A stretch of 64,000 nucleotides of DNA from Chthoniobacter flavus. GTDB taxonomy: Bacteria > Verrucomicrobiota > Verrucomicrobiia > Chthoniobacterales > Chthoniobacteraceae. Of this stretch, positions 15,572 through 23,334 are shown piece after piece. Location of the stretch: assembly GCA_945861435.1 (NCBI GenBank), contig CAMAUX010000002.1:62001-126000 (forward strand). The letters are read 5' to 3'. Each line of letters opens with the position of its first letter. The stretch's first letter is position 1. A model generated the notes under the pieces. It was given only the letters and a program-made list of their open reading frames with translations, had not been told where the DNA came from and did not search any database. Both the position numbers and the translations under genes were made by a program.

Positions 15572-16708
15572 TTAGCGCGCGCGGTTTTCTGCGCTTTTTG
15601 CGGCGGAGTTTTTGGGTGGCTTCGGAGAGGGGGTGTAAACGCCGAGGCTGATGCAGAGGTCGATGGCGCGCTGGAGTGCTGTGTCTTGCGTGGAGGGGGC
15701 GTTTTTTTCGCGGAGGCTGCGGGACTGTGCCCAGTCGCGCTCGGGGTCTGAACCCGCGACGAGCGCGGCTTCGTTGAGGCGCGGGCGTTCGGGTTCGGCG
15801 AGGACTTGGAGGATGCCTTTTTCCGTGGCGGCTTGGAGTGCGCTGGCTGTGGTTTCCGGGGACATCCGAGCGGTGAGGTCGGGTTTGAGGCCGTTTGGGA
15901 AGAGGGTGGATTTGTCGGAGAGTTCGACGCGGGCGGTGGGGATGCGCAGAAGTTTGCCGCTGGGAAGTGGCATGTCGGAAAATTGGACGGCGAGTCCGCT
16001 GGTGGTGTCGCCGATGACGATCGCTTTGGCCTGAATGCGGAGGACGCCGGCGATGATTTCCGGGGCGCCGGCATCGAGCGCATGGACGAGCACGGTGAGC
16101 GGGCCGCGGAAGCGCGGTTCTTCGCGAGCGGAGAAGAGGCGGTCGTCCTTGGGGTCGGAAGTTTGAACGCGGAAGAGGAGTTTGCCTTTGGGGATGAAGC
16201 GGCGGCAGATATCGGCGGCGAGTTCCCACTGGCTGCTGGGGGCGGTTGCGCGGAGGTCGAGGACGATGGCGGAGATGCCCTTTTCCGTCATGCCTTGGAG
16301 AGCGGTGTCGAGGTCCGCGACGTGGTCGGCGGTGAGGGAGCCAAGGCGGAGGTAGCCGATTTTGCCATCGACGGCATCCATGTGAAAGGGGGTGGCGTCT
16401 TCGGTTTGGGCTGCGGTGGCTGGGAGGAGGCGGACTCCGGGGGCGAGTTGGGTGAGGAGTGCGGCTACGGCGTCGCGGTTGGAGCCGGGGTCCGTGATGG
16501 AGTCGCGCTGGAGGTGGTGGGTGCGCAGCAGGGGGCCGATTTGTGCGAGGTCTTCTTCCGAGCACTCGGCGAGGAGGCGGGAGGTGGTTTCCGCAGGGGA
16601 GGTGGGGCCTGTGCGAAATTGTGGGAGTTCCGCCTGCGAGGCGCACTGGAGGAGGAGAAGCAGTGCGAGGGCGAGGAGCCGCAGGGAGAAGCCGTGGAAG
16701 GGCGTCAT
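15572..16708 (-). CDS. S41-like (C-terminal processing) pseudopeptidase, secreted
   Basis: 378 residues with a signal peptide (about 1-26). The core at about 110-300 resembles the S41 fold: GKIGYLRLGSL, then GISAIVLDLRATAPSS, then the block VLVHALDAGAPEIIAG. In active members the last block reads SASASE with the middle Ser catalytic; here the aligned residue is Gly214. The catalytic Lys of the FGKG block aligns with Leu239 (GDTTSGLA). No PDZ domain is visible. It is therefore probably not proteolytic and may be a binding protein. It lies between purD and the PDZ/thioredoxin gene on the same strand. Confidence 0.7.
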   Translation of the reverse strand: MTPFHGFSLRLLALALLLLLQCASQAELPQFRTGPTSPAETTSRLLAECSEEDLAQIGPLLRTHHLQRDSITDPGSNRDAVAALLTQLAPGVRLLPATAAQTEDATPFHMDAVDGKIGYLRLGSLTADHVADLDTALQGMTEKGISAIVLDLRATAPSSQWELAADICRRFIPKGKLLFRVQTSDPKDDRLFSAREEPRFRGPLTVLVHALDAGAPEIIAGVLRIQAKAIVIGDTTSGLAVQFSDMPLPSGKLLRIPTARVELSDKSTLFPNGLKPDLTARMSPETTASALQAATEKGILQVLAEPERPRLNEAALVAGSDPERDWAQSRSLREKNAPSTQDTALQRAIDLCISLGVYTPSPKPPKNSAAKSAENRAR

Positions 16709-16720
16709 GAGGCGGGAAGC

Positions 16721-17989
16721 CTACGATGCGAGGCCCTTTGCCGCAATGTCGCGGCGGAACTGTGCGCCTTCAAAACTGATCAGGTCGACGGCCTTGTAGG
16801 CGGCGGACTGCGCATCCTTGAGGGTGTCGCCGATGGCGGTGACGCCGAGCACGCGGCCGCCAGCGGTGAGGAGGACTCCCTCGCGCCGCTGGGTTCCTGC
16901 GTGGAAGACGGTGATGCCTGCGTGGAGTTTTTCGCAGCCATGGATGGGCTTGCCGTTTTCGTAGGTGCCCGGGTATCCGGCGGAGGCCATGACGACGCAG
17001 ACGGCGGCTTGGGTTTTCCAAGCGGGAGCGGTCTGGTGGAGGCGTTGGTCGACGGTGGCTTCGAGGAGGTCGAGGAGGTCGCCGTCGAGGAGTGGGAGGA
17101 GAACCTGGGTTTCGGGATCGCCGAACCGGCAGTTGAATTCGAGGACTCGCGGGCCGTCGGCGGTGACCATGAGGCCTGGGAAAAGCATGCCTCGGTAATC
17201 GATGCCGTCGGCTTGGAGGCCTGCGAGGAAGCGGTCGAGGACTTCGGTGCGGATGCGGGCTTGGAGGGCGGGTGAGAGGAGGCGGGAGGGTGGGCTGAAA
17301 GTGCCCATGCCGCCGGTGTTGGGGCCCTGATCGTTGTCGAAGATGCGTTTGTGGTCCTGTGCGCCGGGGAAGAGGACGTAGTCGCGGCCGTCGACGAGTG
17401 CGTGGATGGAGCATTCCTCGCCTTGGAGGAATTCCTCGATGAGGACGCGGCATCCGGCATCGCCGAACCTGCGTTCGTCCATGATCTCGGTGATGGCGGA
17501 GAGTGCGGTGGCCTTGTCCTCGGCGATGATGACGCCTTTGCCAAGGGCGAGTCCGTCGGCTTTGACGACGAGCGGGTATTTCGCGTCTTCGCAGAATTGG
17601 CGGGCCTTGGAGCTGTCGTCGAAGCTGCGGGAGAAGGCGGTGGGGATGCCGTGCCGGAGCATGAATTCCTTGGCGTAGACCTTGGAGGATTCGAGTCGTG
17701 CAGCGCTCTGGCGCGGGCCGAAGATGCGGAGACCTGCGGCTTCGAAGCGGTCGACGATGCCTGCGGCAAGGGCGTCATCGGGGCCGACCACGGTGAGGTC
17801 GATTTTTTCGTTCTGGGCGAAGTCCAGGAGGGCGTTGTGGTCGCTGATTTTGAGGGGGACGCAGGTGGCGAGTTCTGCGATGCCGGCATTTCCCGGGGCG
17901 CAGAAGATCTGGGTGACGCGCGGGGACTGGCGCAGTTTCCAGACGAGGGCGTGTTCGCGGCCGCCGCCACCGATGACAAGGATCTTCAT
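16721..17989 (-). CDS. purD: Phosphoribosylamine-glycine ligase
   Basis: 422 residues from the ATG at 17989; a TTG two codons earlier is possible but the family starts MKILVIGGGGREHA. The enzyme joins glycine to 5-phosphoribosylamine with ATP in purine synthesis. Family blocks seen: GPDDALAAGIVD, VVKADGLALGKGV (ATP-grasp), DNDQGPNTGGMG, and EFNCRFGDPETQ with metal and ATP ligands. Full length, all domains present (N, ATP-grasp, C). It lies between two pseudoprotease genes on the same strand, with 12 bp to the S41-like gene downstream and 98 bp from the HtrA-like gene upstream. There is no other purine gene in the window. Confidence 0.97.
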   Translation of the reverse strand: MKILVIGGGGREHALVWKLRQSPRVTQIFCAPGNAGIAELATCVPLKISDHNALLDFAQNEKIDLTVVGPDDALAAGIVDRFEAAGLRIFGPRQSAARLESSKVYAKEFMLRHGIPTAFSRSFDDSSKARQFCEDAKYPLVVKADGLALGKGVIIAEDKATALSAITEIMDERRFGDAGCRVLIEEFLQGEECSIHALVDGRDYVLFPGAQDHKRIFDNDQGPNTGGMGTFSPPSRLLSPALQARIRTEVLDRFLAGLQADGIDYRGMLFPGLMVTADGPRVLEFNCRFGDPETQVLLPLLDGDLLDLLEATVDQRLHQTAPAWKTQAAVCVVMASAGYPGTYENGKPIHGCEKLHAGITVFHAGTQRREGVLLTAGGRVLGVTAIGDTLKDAQSAAYKAVDLISFEGAQFRRDIAAKGLAS

Positions 17990-18087
17990 AGGCAAGGGCC
18001 GGGGACAGTAGGGGAAGGGCGCGGGAAGATCAACGTGCGCTGGCGCGAAAATCAGGGCGGCGACCGATGGCGTGCGCCCGGTGTCGT

Positions 18088-19143
18088 TCAGGGCACGATG
18101 CTGTTGACGGGGATGCCGGAGGGGAGTCGGGGCCGGGGGGGGCGGGTTTCGGAGTGGAGAGGATGGTCTTCCGGGAGGAGGCTGAGTTCGATTTCGCGGT
18201 GGTCACGAGCCACACGGACGGGGACTGGGTCGGATGCGGTGAGGTAGAAGCAGGCATCGAGGACGTCCTCGATTTCGACGATTTTCCGGGTGCCGATCTG
18301 GAGGAGGACGTCGTCTTTTTGGAGGCCGGCTTTTTGTGCCGGGCCGTTGTGGACGGTTTCATCGATGCGGGCGTGGGAGCCGGACTGGGGTTCGGGAGAG
18401 GAGGCGACGTGGAGGCCGATCCAGCCATGGCGGATTTCGCCGAAGCGGAGGTAGTCGCGGTGAACTTTTTCGGCGGCCTCGATGGGGAGGGCGAAGGCGG
18501 CGCTGCCGGAGTCGAGGCTGGCGATGAGCATTCCGACGACCTCCCCGTTCATGTTGAGGAGGGGGGATCCGCCTTCGCCGCGCTGCACGGGGAGGTTTGC
18601 GCGGATGTGGAAGACGGCGAAGAATCGGCCAAGGTGCTGGAAGTCGAAGCCGCCGATGGTGCCGAAGCTGGGGGTGAGCGGGAGGTCCATGGGATACCCG
18701 AGTGCGATGACGGGTGATGCCATGTGGAGCTGGCGCGTATTGCCCGAGGGGAGGAATGGGGTGTGGGCGTCGACCTTCAGGATGGCGATGCCGGTGCGGC
18801 GGTCGGCGGTGAGGCGGCGTGCGGGGTGGCGGGTGTTTTTCTGGCAGACGACAATTTCCTGGGACTCACCGCCGACGGTGTAGGAGGTGAAGAGGGTGCC
18901 GTTGGCATCGACGAAGAATCCGGTGCCTGCGAGGGGGCCGTTGGTGTCGATGGCTTCGATGCGGATGACGGCTTGCCTGCTGTGTTCGAAGATGGAGAGG
19001 ATCTCTTGGGTGATGGCTTCGATGGCCTGCTGTCGGTCAACTTGGGCAGCTGTCTGGGCATCCGGCGGGGGGGACTGGGCCCAGAGTCCGAGTGGGGCGG
19101 CCCAAATGAGAATCCAGAGTCTAAAAGCTGAAGGACGGCTCAT
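18088..19143 (-). CDS. HtrA/DegP-like pseudoprotease with PDZ domain, secreted
   Basis: 351 residues with a signal peptide (about 1-22), a trypsin-like domain (about 60-225) and one PDZ domain (about 232-325: GWIGLHV, then GPAQKAGLQKDDVLLQIG). The chymotrypsin-type fold is recognisable, but each triad position is changed: LFTSYTVGG has Thr89 where TNxHVV carries His; RRTGIAILKV has Gly118 where tDLAvLKv carries Asp; GEGGSPLL has Gly191 where GNSGGPL carries Ser. It should not cleave peptides, but may bind substrates or misfolded protein. The start overlaps the end of the upstream membrane protein by 23 bp, after an ECF sigma gene, like the rpoE-rseA-mucD order. Confidence 0.8.
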   Translation of the reverse strand: MSRPSAFRLWILIWAAPLGLWAQSPPPDAQTAAQVDRQQAIEAITQEILSIFEHSRQAVIRIEAIDTNGPLAGTGFFVDANGTLFTSYTVGGESQEIVVCQKNTRHPARRLTADRRTGIAILKVDAHTPFLPSGNTRQLHMASPVIALGYPMDLPLTPSFGTIGGFDFQHLGRFFAVFHIRANLPVQRGEGGSPLLNMNGEVVGMLIASLDSGSAAFALPIEAAEKVHRDYLRFGEIRHGWIGLHVASSPEPQSGSHARIDETVHNGPAQKAGLQKDDVLLQIGTRKIVEIEDVLDACFYLTASDPVPVRVARDHREIELSLLPEDHPLHSETRPPRPRLPSGIPVNSIVP

Positions 19144-19741
19144 AGCTTACCGGGCGTGCATCGATGATGTAACGCGTGGAGCGCTGGATTTGCGGGCGCT
19201 GGGGAAGGGACTGGGATGGGGAGGTGGAGGTGCGGATGGCCTGCGTGCGCTGCATGGAACGCAAAGTTTCGAGGTGTTCTAGGGGGGGCCAGGGATCACC
19301 CAGCAGCGTGTGTTGGGGTTGCGTCTGTAGCTGTCCCTGCGCGTGCATATGCAACGGTGCATGCGATTGGACCGGCATGGTCGTCTGGATCGCTTGGGGT
19401 ACGGGGAATGGGGAGGAGGGTGCGATTGCGGGCGGCGCAGCCTCTGCGATTTCGGCGCCCCCGGGGTTGGTGGCGGTTGGTGGATCCTGCGGGAGCATTC
19501 GGAGTCCGAGGAAGCCTGCAAGAGCGAATCCGGCGGTGGCACCGGCGTAGCGCAGGGCGGGGGTGTTGTGGCTGCTGAAGAAGGTGCGGAAGCGGTCGAG
19601 GGCGATGTTCCAGAGTGATTTGCGCAGGAGTTCTGTGCGCTGGTTTTGTCGGATTTGGATGAGGAGGCGGTCGTAGTAGCCTTCGGGAGGCTGCTCGTAG
19701 CGTTTGAGCCGAAGGAGGGCTCGCAGTTGATCGTCGTTCAT
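19121..19741 (-). CDS. Single-span membrane protein, probable anti-sigma factor
   Basis: 206 residues. It has a basic, helical cytoplasmic N-terminus (about 1-60) and one membrane helix near 65-83 (GATAGFALAGFLGLRML). A long low-complexity periplasmic tail rich in Pro, Gln, His and Thr follows. The type-II orientation and length of the N-terminal domain fit a membrane anti-sigma factor that binds the sigma factor encoded 34 bp upstream. I see no HxxxCxxC zinc motif, so it is not of the ZAS class. The C-terminus overlaps the start of the HtrA-like gene. The call depends on gene order. Confidence 0.55.
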   Translation of the reverse strand: MNDDQLRALLRLKRYEQPPEGYYDRLLIQIRQNQRTELLRKSLWNIALDRFRTFFSSHNTPALRYAGATAGFALAGFLGLRMLPQDPPTATNPGGAEIAEAAPPAIAPSSPFPVPQAIQTTMPVQSHAPLHMHAQGQLQTQPQHTLLGDPWPPLEHLETLRSMQRTQAIRTSTSPSQSLPQRPQIQRSTRYIIDARPVSYEPSFSF

Positions 19742-19775
19742 GCGTTCTGGGCGGGTGCTGGAGCGGGAGGGGGCG

Positions 19776-20366
19776 TCAGTTTTGGTGGAACTCGCCGAGG
19801 GAGGCTTGGAGTTGGCGGTGGGCGTAGAAGAGGCGGGAGCGAACGGTGCCTTCGGAGATGCCGAGGATGGATGCGATTTCGGCGTGGGGCATGCCTTGGA
19901 TATCGAACATAGTCACCACGGCGCGGTGTTCGTGGGAGAGTTTCTGCATGGCCTCGTTGAGGCGTTTTTGGAGTTCCTTGAGATTGGTTTCGCGGACGGG
20001 GGTGGAGCCTGCGGTGAGTTCCATGAACTCCTTGTCGTGTTCGACGTTGGCGTCGATGTCGTCGAGGCTGAGATGGCTGCGGCGGCCGCGTTTTTTGAGG
20101 AAGTTGATGCTCATGTTGACGGCGATGGCGTGCATCCAGGTGGGGAAGCTGGAGCGGCCGCGGAAGCCGTTGATGGAGCGGAAGGCCTTGGCCCAGATGT
20201 CTTGGAGGAGGTCGTTGGTGTCCTCGTGGTTGGAGGTCATGTTGTAGACGAGGCCGTAGAGCCTTGGGCTGTACTTGACCACCAGTTGGTCGAATGCGGC
20301 CGGGTCGCCGTTCTGGGAACGTGCGATGAGTTGGTCGTCTTCGCGGCGGCTATCCTGCTCCTGCAT
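19776..20366 (-). CDS. ECF sigma factor
   Basis: The ATG at 20366 gives 196 residues; the frame extends upstream but only this start fits the family. Region 2 lies at about 22-95 (FDQLVVKYSPRLYGLVY, DLLQDIWAKAFRSINGFRG, FPTWMHAIAVNMSINFLKK). Region 4 lies at about 130-190 (LSHEHRAVVTMFDIQGMPHAEIASILGISEGTVRSRL). No region 3 is present, as expected for the ECF group. It directs RNA polymerase to envelope-stress or other extracytoplasmic promoters and is held by a membrane anti-sigma. The next genes downstream are a candidate anti-sigma and an HtrA-like protein. Which signals activate it cannot be read. Confidence 0.93.
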   Translation of the reverse strand: MQEQDSRREDDQLIARSQNGDPAAFDQLVVKYSPRLYGLVYNMTSNHEDTNDLLQDIWAKAFRSINGFRGRSSFPTWMHAIAVNMSINFLKKRGRRSHLSLDDIDANVEHDKEFMELTAGSTPVRETNLKELQKRLNEAMQKLSHEHRAVVTMFDIQGMPHAEIASILGISEGTVRSRLFYAHRQLQASLGEFHQN

Positions 20367-20476
20367 GGTGGCGGACTTCCTACCAGCGAGCGCCCCGGTT
20401 GCGCACGGAGATTGAGCCTCGGGCAGCGTGGGGAGGAGGATGGTGGGGAGCGCCTGAGTGAGGCTGGGTGGCATGG

Positions 20477-21151
20477 TTAGTCGCGGTTGCGTGAGGCGAG
20501 GAGGAGATAAACGAGGTTGCCGAGGGCAGCGACGAAAGCGGCGACGTAGGTAAGCGCGGCTGCATCGAGCACGCGGTTGACTCCGAGGGCTTCGTTGCCG
20601 GGGCGCACGATGCCCATGTCCTGCAGGATGATCTTGGCGCGGCGTGAGGCGTCGAACTCGACCGGAAGGGTGATGAGTTGGAAGACTGCGAGGGCGGTGT
20701 AGCAGACGATGCCGAGCTTGATGAGGCCTGTGAAGTGGAAGAAGAAGCCGCCGAAGATGACGAAGGGCAGCAGCTGGGAGGCGAGCATGGTGACGGGGAC
20801 GAGGCTCGTGCGCCACTGCAGGGCCCAGTAGGCTTTGGCGTGCTGGATGGCGTGGCCGACTTCATGGGCGGCGATGCCAACAGCTGCCACCGAAGCGTTG
20901 TTATAGACCTCGCTGGAGAGGCAGAGCCGTTTGTGGGTGGGGTCGTAATGGTCGCCGAGCATCCCGTTGATTTCGGCCACTTCGACGTCGTGGATGCCGG
21001 CTGCCGAGAGGATGTCGCGTGCCGTTTCCGCGCCGGAACGTCCGGAGCCGACCGGCTCATCGGAGTAGCGTTTGAAGGCGCTTTTGACGCGGAATTGGGC
21101 CCAGAGGCCGAGGAGCATTGGGAGGAGGATGAGGAGGAAATAGTTCTGCAT
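20477..21151 (-). CDS. Membrane zinc metallopeptidase, YugP family
   Basis: 224 residues. It has a hydrophobic N-terminal helix (1-20), the zincin motif HEVGHAIQH (His96-Glu97 and His100), and three membrane helices from about 115 to 220. The segment TLPVEFDASRRAK with a third metal ligand region is typical of the putative neutral zinc metallopeptidase family (PF04298, YugP-like). Substrates are unknown. It lies 110 bp upstream of the sigma factor gene on the same strand. Cotranscription is possible but not shown. It is not a site-2 protease: there is no LDG motif. Confidence 0.9.
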   Translation of the reverse strand: MQNYFLLILLPMLLGLWAQFRVKSAFKRYSDEPVGSGRSGAETARDILSAAGIHDVEVAEINGMLGDHYDPTHKRLCLSSEVYNNASVAAVGIAAHEVGHAIQHAKAYWALQWRTSLVPVTMLASQLLPFVIFGGFFFHFTGLIKLGIVCYTALAVFQLITLPVEFDASRRAKIILQDMGIVRPGNEALGVNRVLDAAALTYVAAFVAALGNLVYLLLASRNRD

Positions 21152-21190
21152 ATGCTCGTTGAATGGGAGGTGTTCGAGGGGTTTAGAGAG

Positions 21191-21244
21191 TGGGGGGTGT
21201 GGGGGGTGTGGGGGGTGTGGGGGGTGTGGGGGGTGTGGGGGGTG
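21191..21244. repeat. Tandem TGTGGGGGG (9 bp) array, about 6 copies
   Basis: TGTGGGGGG is repeated about six times without interruption in the 267-bp spacer between folB and the metallopeptidase gene. The rest of the spacer contains an 8-bp inverted repeat (21326-21333 with 21382-21389), which could terminate folB transcription on the - strand. Confidence 0.9.
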
Positions 21245-21418
21245 ACGCGTTTTGAAGCTGTTTGAGGTACGCCTTGAGGGGTGGAAGCTCCTTTGGGGAA
21301 GAATCCGGACCCTTCGTTTGACAGGCGCCTCGGCGGTCCGTTCAAATCAAATGCTCCACCGGGGAGGAGTCGAATTTGGCCCCGAGGCGTTTCTGCGGGA
21401 AAAAGGGGGGACGGGCCT

Positions 21419-21769
21419 TTACCGGGTCCTGAAGACTCGGACCGCGACATATGCGGTGTCCGGGAGGATGAACTTGCGCAGTTCGAGTTCCACTGAGCGG
21501 ACGGGGAATTCCGCGAGGATCGTCTGTGCGATGTCTTCCACGAGGGTTTCGATGAGATGGCGAGGGCAGCTGCGGGCGATGGCTTGGATGCGTTTTGCCA
21601 AGGCATCGTAGTTCACCGTGTTCTCGATGCTGTCTTGGAGTGCAGAGAACGGGATGAGGGGTTCGATGGAGAGGTTGAGGGTGAGGCGCTGGGGGAAGCG
21701 GCGTTCCAAGTCCGGCACACCAATGTGGGCGTGGAGTTCGAGTTCTTGGATGCGGATGGAGTCGGCCAT
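21419..21769 (-). CDS. folB: Dihydroneopterin aldolase
   Basis: The ATG at 21769 gives 116 residues, the usual size. The enzyme cleaves dihydroneopterin to 6-hydroxymethyl-dihydropterin and glycolaldehyde in folate synthesis. Family features seen: the opening IRIQELELHAHIGV (usual I.l..L...a.iGv...E), LNLSIE, TVNYDALAKRI, the substrate loop HLIETLVEDIAQTIL with its conserved Glu, and the C-terminal VELELRKF in place of VxVxKP. It lies 43 bp downstream of a DUF721 gene, with which it is probably cotranscribed. Confidence 0.88.
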   Translation of the reverse strand: MADSIRIQELELHAHIGVPDLERRFPQRLTLNLSIEPLIPFSALQDSIENTVNYDALAKRIQAIARSCPRHLIETLVEDIAQTILAEFPVRSVELELRKFILPDTAYVAVRVFRTR

Positions 21770-21812
21770 GGAGGGGTGGATCGGCTGGGTTGGGTCGAGG
21801 GATCCGGCTGAG

Positions 21813-22175
21813 TCAGCCGAGGCGGAATCGGATTTCGCGCACGGTACGCGGTCCGAAGCGCTCTTGGAAGCGCTTGAGGATCTGGGGTTTCCAGACGCGG
21901 TCGAGTTCGTAGTGGATGGTGGACTGGAGGACGCGGACGGAGAGGACGCCGTGGTGGAGGCTTTGGGGGGTGGCGTTGGCAGCGAAGAAGGGGCCGACGA
22001 GTTCAGCCCATGCGTGGAGGGCTTCTTCCTGACTGATCTGGGACTTGATGCCGAGGTCGGCGAGGACTTTGCCGAGGATCTTGTCGATGGGCTTGGAAGT
22101 GTCCTTGGGGAAGGGGATTTCCGGCAGGCCGCGCCATTCCTGAAGCGCAATTGCTCTGAGGCGGGCTGCTCGCAT
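21813..22175 (-). CDS. DUF721 (DciA-like) family protein
   Basis: The ATG at 22175 gives 120 residues; a longer open frame upstream runs through the terminator and is rejected. The DUF721 layout is present: KPIDKILGKVLADLGI at the start, WAELVGPFFAANATPQSL (usual W..iVG...a.hs.P..l..G.L.V), VLSVRVLQSTIHYEL, and a C-terminal basic stretch. In many bacteria lacking DnaC, DUF721 proteins (DciA) help load the replicative helicase DnaB. Here it is 11 kb from dnaA. The role is inferred from the family. Confidence 0.8.
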   Translation of the reverse strand: MRAARLRAIALQEWRGLPEIPFPKDTSKPIDKILGKVLADLGIKSQISQEEALHAWAELVGPFFAANATPQSLHHGVLSVRVLQSTIHYELDRVWKPQILKRFQERFGPRTVREIRFRLG

Positions 22176-22212
22176 TGGAAGATCAATCCATCGGCCGCGA
22201 GGGATGGGCAAT

Positions 22213-22246
22213 AAAAAACCCTCGTCCGTGTGGGCGAGGGTTTTTT
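22213..22246. terminator. Bidirectional Rho-independent terminator
   Basis: AAAAAACCCTCG (22213-22224), a 10-nt loop and CGAGGGTTTTTT (22235-22246). The 12-bp perfect stem has T-runs on both strands. It ends the ferredoxin transcript (-) 34 bp after its stop and insulates the DUF721-folB unit. Confidence 0.93.
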
Positions 22247-22279
22247 GATTGAAAGGGGGTTGTGTGTGCGGGCGGTTTT

Positions 22280-22513
22280 TTAGAGGCCGTCGCTGCCGAT
22301 GGCTTCGACCGGGCAGCCGCTCATTGCCTCTTTGCAGAGGGCTTCCTCCTCGGGGGAGGTGGGCTGCTTGTGGACGAAGCTGTGGCCGCCATCGTCGTTG
22401 CGAGTGAAGTTTGCGGGAGCCGTTTCGCGGCACAGGTCGCAATCAATGCACTGGTCGTCCACATAGAAGGTGCCGGGGACGTTCTCCGGGTATTTGTTAG
22501 CGAGGTCAGCCAT
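22280..22513 (-). CDS. 4Fe-4S ferredoxin
   Basis: 77 residues. The cluster motif is CIDCDLC (Cx2Cx2C) plus a distant Cys-Pro (CKEAMSGCPVEAIG), the pattern of single-cluster [4Fe-4S] ferredoxins. The acidic overall composition fits an electron carrier. It is a monocistronic gene with its own promoter-like sequence upstream and a strong terminator downstream. The first Cys pair follows the usual YVDDQCIDCDLCRE context. The partner enzyme is not evident; the divergent HemQ-like gene is the only close neighbour. Confidence 0.92.
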   Translation of the reverse strand: MADLANKYPENVPGTFYVDDQCIDCDLCRETAPANFTRNDDGGHSFVHKQPTSPEEEALCKEAMSGCPVEAIGSDGL

Positions 22514-22539
22514 CGGGAAGTTTTTTTTGGAGGCGCGTG

Positions 22540-22567
22540 AAAATAGGCTTGGGGCTTGTTAATGCAA
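22540..22567 (-). promoter_or_regulatory. Sigma-70-like promoter for the ferredoxin gene
   Basis: Read on the - strand, TTGCAT (22567-22562) and TATTTT (22545-22540) are separated by 16 bp and lie 27 bp before the ferredoxin start. The elements match the consensus in 4 of 6 positions each. Confidence 0.4.
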
Positions 22568-22626
22568 TGCAAAACGCGGGCGATGCTTGACCAGCGGGTG
22601 CGGGGTTCGGAAGGTGTGGGATAGGG

Positions 22627-23334
22627 ATGAGCGAAGCCGAAAATATGCTGCGGGTGGCGGATGCTGGCTGGTATGCCCTGCACTTGTTTTACCGTATCGA
22701 GCATGGGCAGTGGGCCCTGCTGACTTCGGACGAGCAGCGTGCCGCGAAGACGGCGTTTACGGAATTGGTGGCTGAGGTGAGGAAGACGCCGGGCGTACAG
22801 CTGCTGATTTTTAGCATGGTAACGCCGAAGGCTGACATGGGTTTCCTGCTGCTTGCGGAGGATTTGCACACGGGGCATGCGGTGGAAAAGAAGCTCTCGC
22901 TGTCGCTGGGGACGGACATTCTTTCGCCGGTTTATTCGTGCCTTTCCGTGCTGGAGCGGGGTGGCGGTGTGGAGGGTGGAATGGAGTGGGAACTGCCTGG
23001 CTGGGAGGTTTTTTGCTTTCATCCGTTGGCGACGCGCCGGGTTCCGGGGCAGAATTGGTACGGGCTCGCGTCGGAAGAGCGCCTGCGGTTGATGCAGGGC
23101 TGCTGGGAGGTGGCAGGAAGGTACGAGGGGAGGGTTTTTCCGCTGGTGACGGTGGCTGTCGGGTTGGACGATGCGGAGGGGGTGCTGAGCCTTTTTGCGC
23201 ATGAACTGGCGGATGTGCAGGCGATGGTGGGTGAGTTGCGAGCGCATCCGGCGGCTTGTTATGTGGAGGACGGGGAGTTCTATATTGGGCTGCGCCTGAC
23301 ATTGGATGAGGCTTTCAGGAGGCTGCAGCTCTGA
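22627..23334 (+). CDS. Chlorite dismutase/HemQ-like protein with altered haem ligand
   Basis: 235 residues. Family blocks include WYALHLFYRIEH, ADMGFLLL, NWYGLASEERLRLM, VGLDDAEGVLSLF and ELRAHPAACY, giving the double ferredoxin-like fold of Cld/HemQ. HemQ decarboxylates coprohaem in the haem pathway of many bacteria. The region that in HemQ reads NWYMLPFEERRRLMHEHG has here LMQGCWEVAGRY. In an ungapped alignment the proximal haem His falls on Cys159. The protein may bind haem differently or not at all. Its stop (23332-23334) abuts the next gene. Confidence 0.8.
   Translation: MSEAENMLRVADAGWYALHLFYRIEHGQWALLTSDEQRAAKTAFTELVAEVRKTPGVQLLIFSMVTPKADMGFLLLAEDLHTGHAVEKKLSLSLGTDILSPVYSCLSVLERGGGVEGGMEWELPGWEVFCFHPLATRRVPGQNWYGLASEERLRLMQGCWEVAGRYEGRVFPLVTVAVGLDDAEGVLSLFAHELADVQAMVGELRAHPAACYVEDGEFYIGLRLTLDEAFRRLQL

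Noticed and set aside
22627-23334. True chlorite dismutase
   Set aside because: The NWYxLxxEERxxLM context and overall size fit the HemQ/Cld-like group, not the perchlorate-reducer enzyme; in addition the haem-ligand position is changed, so chlorite activity is not expected.
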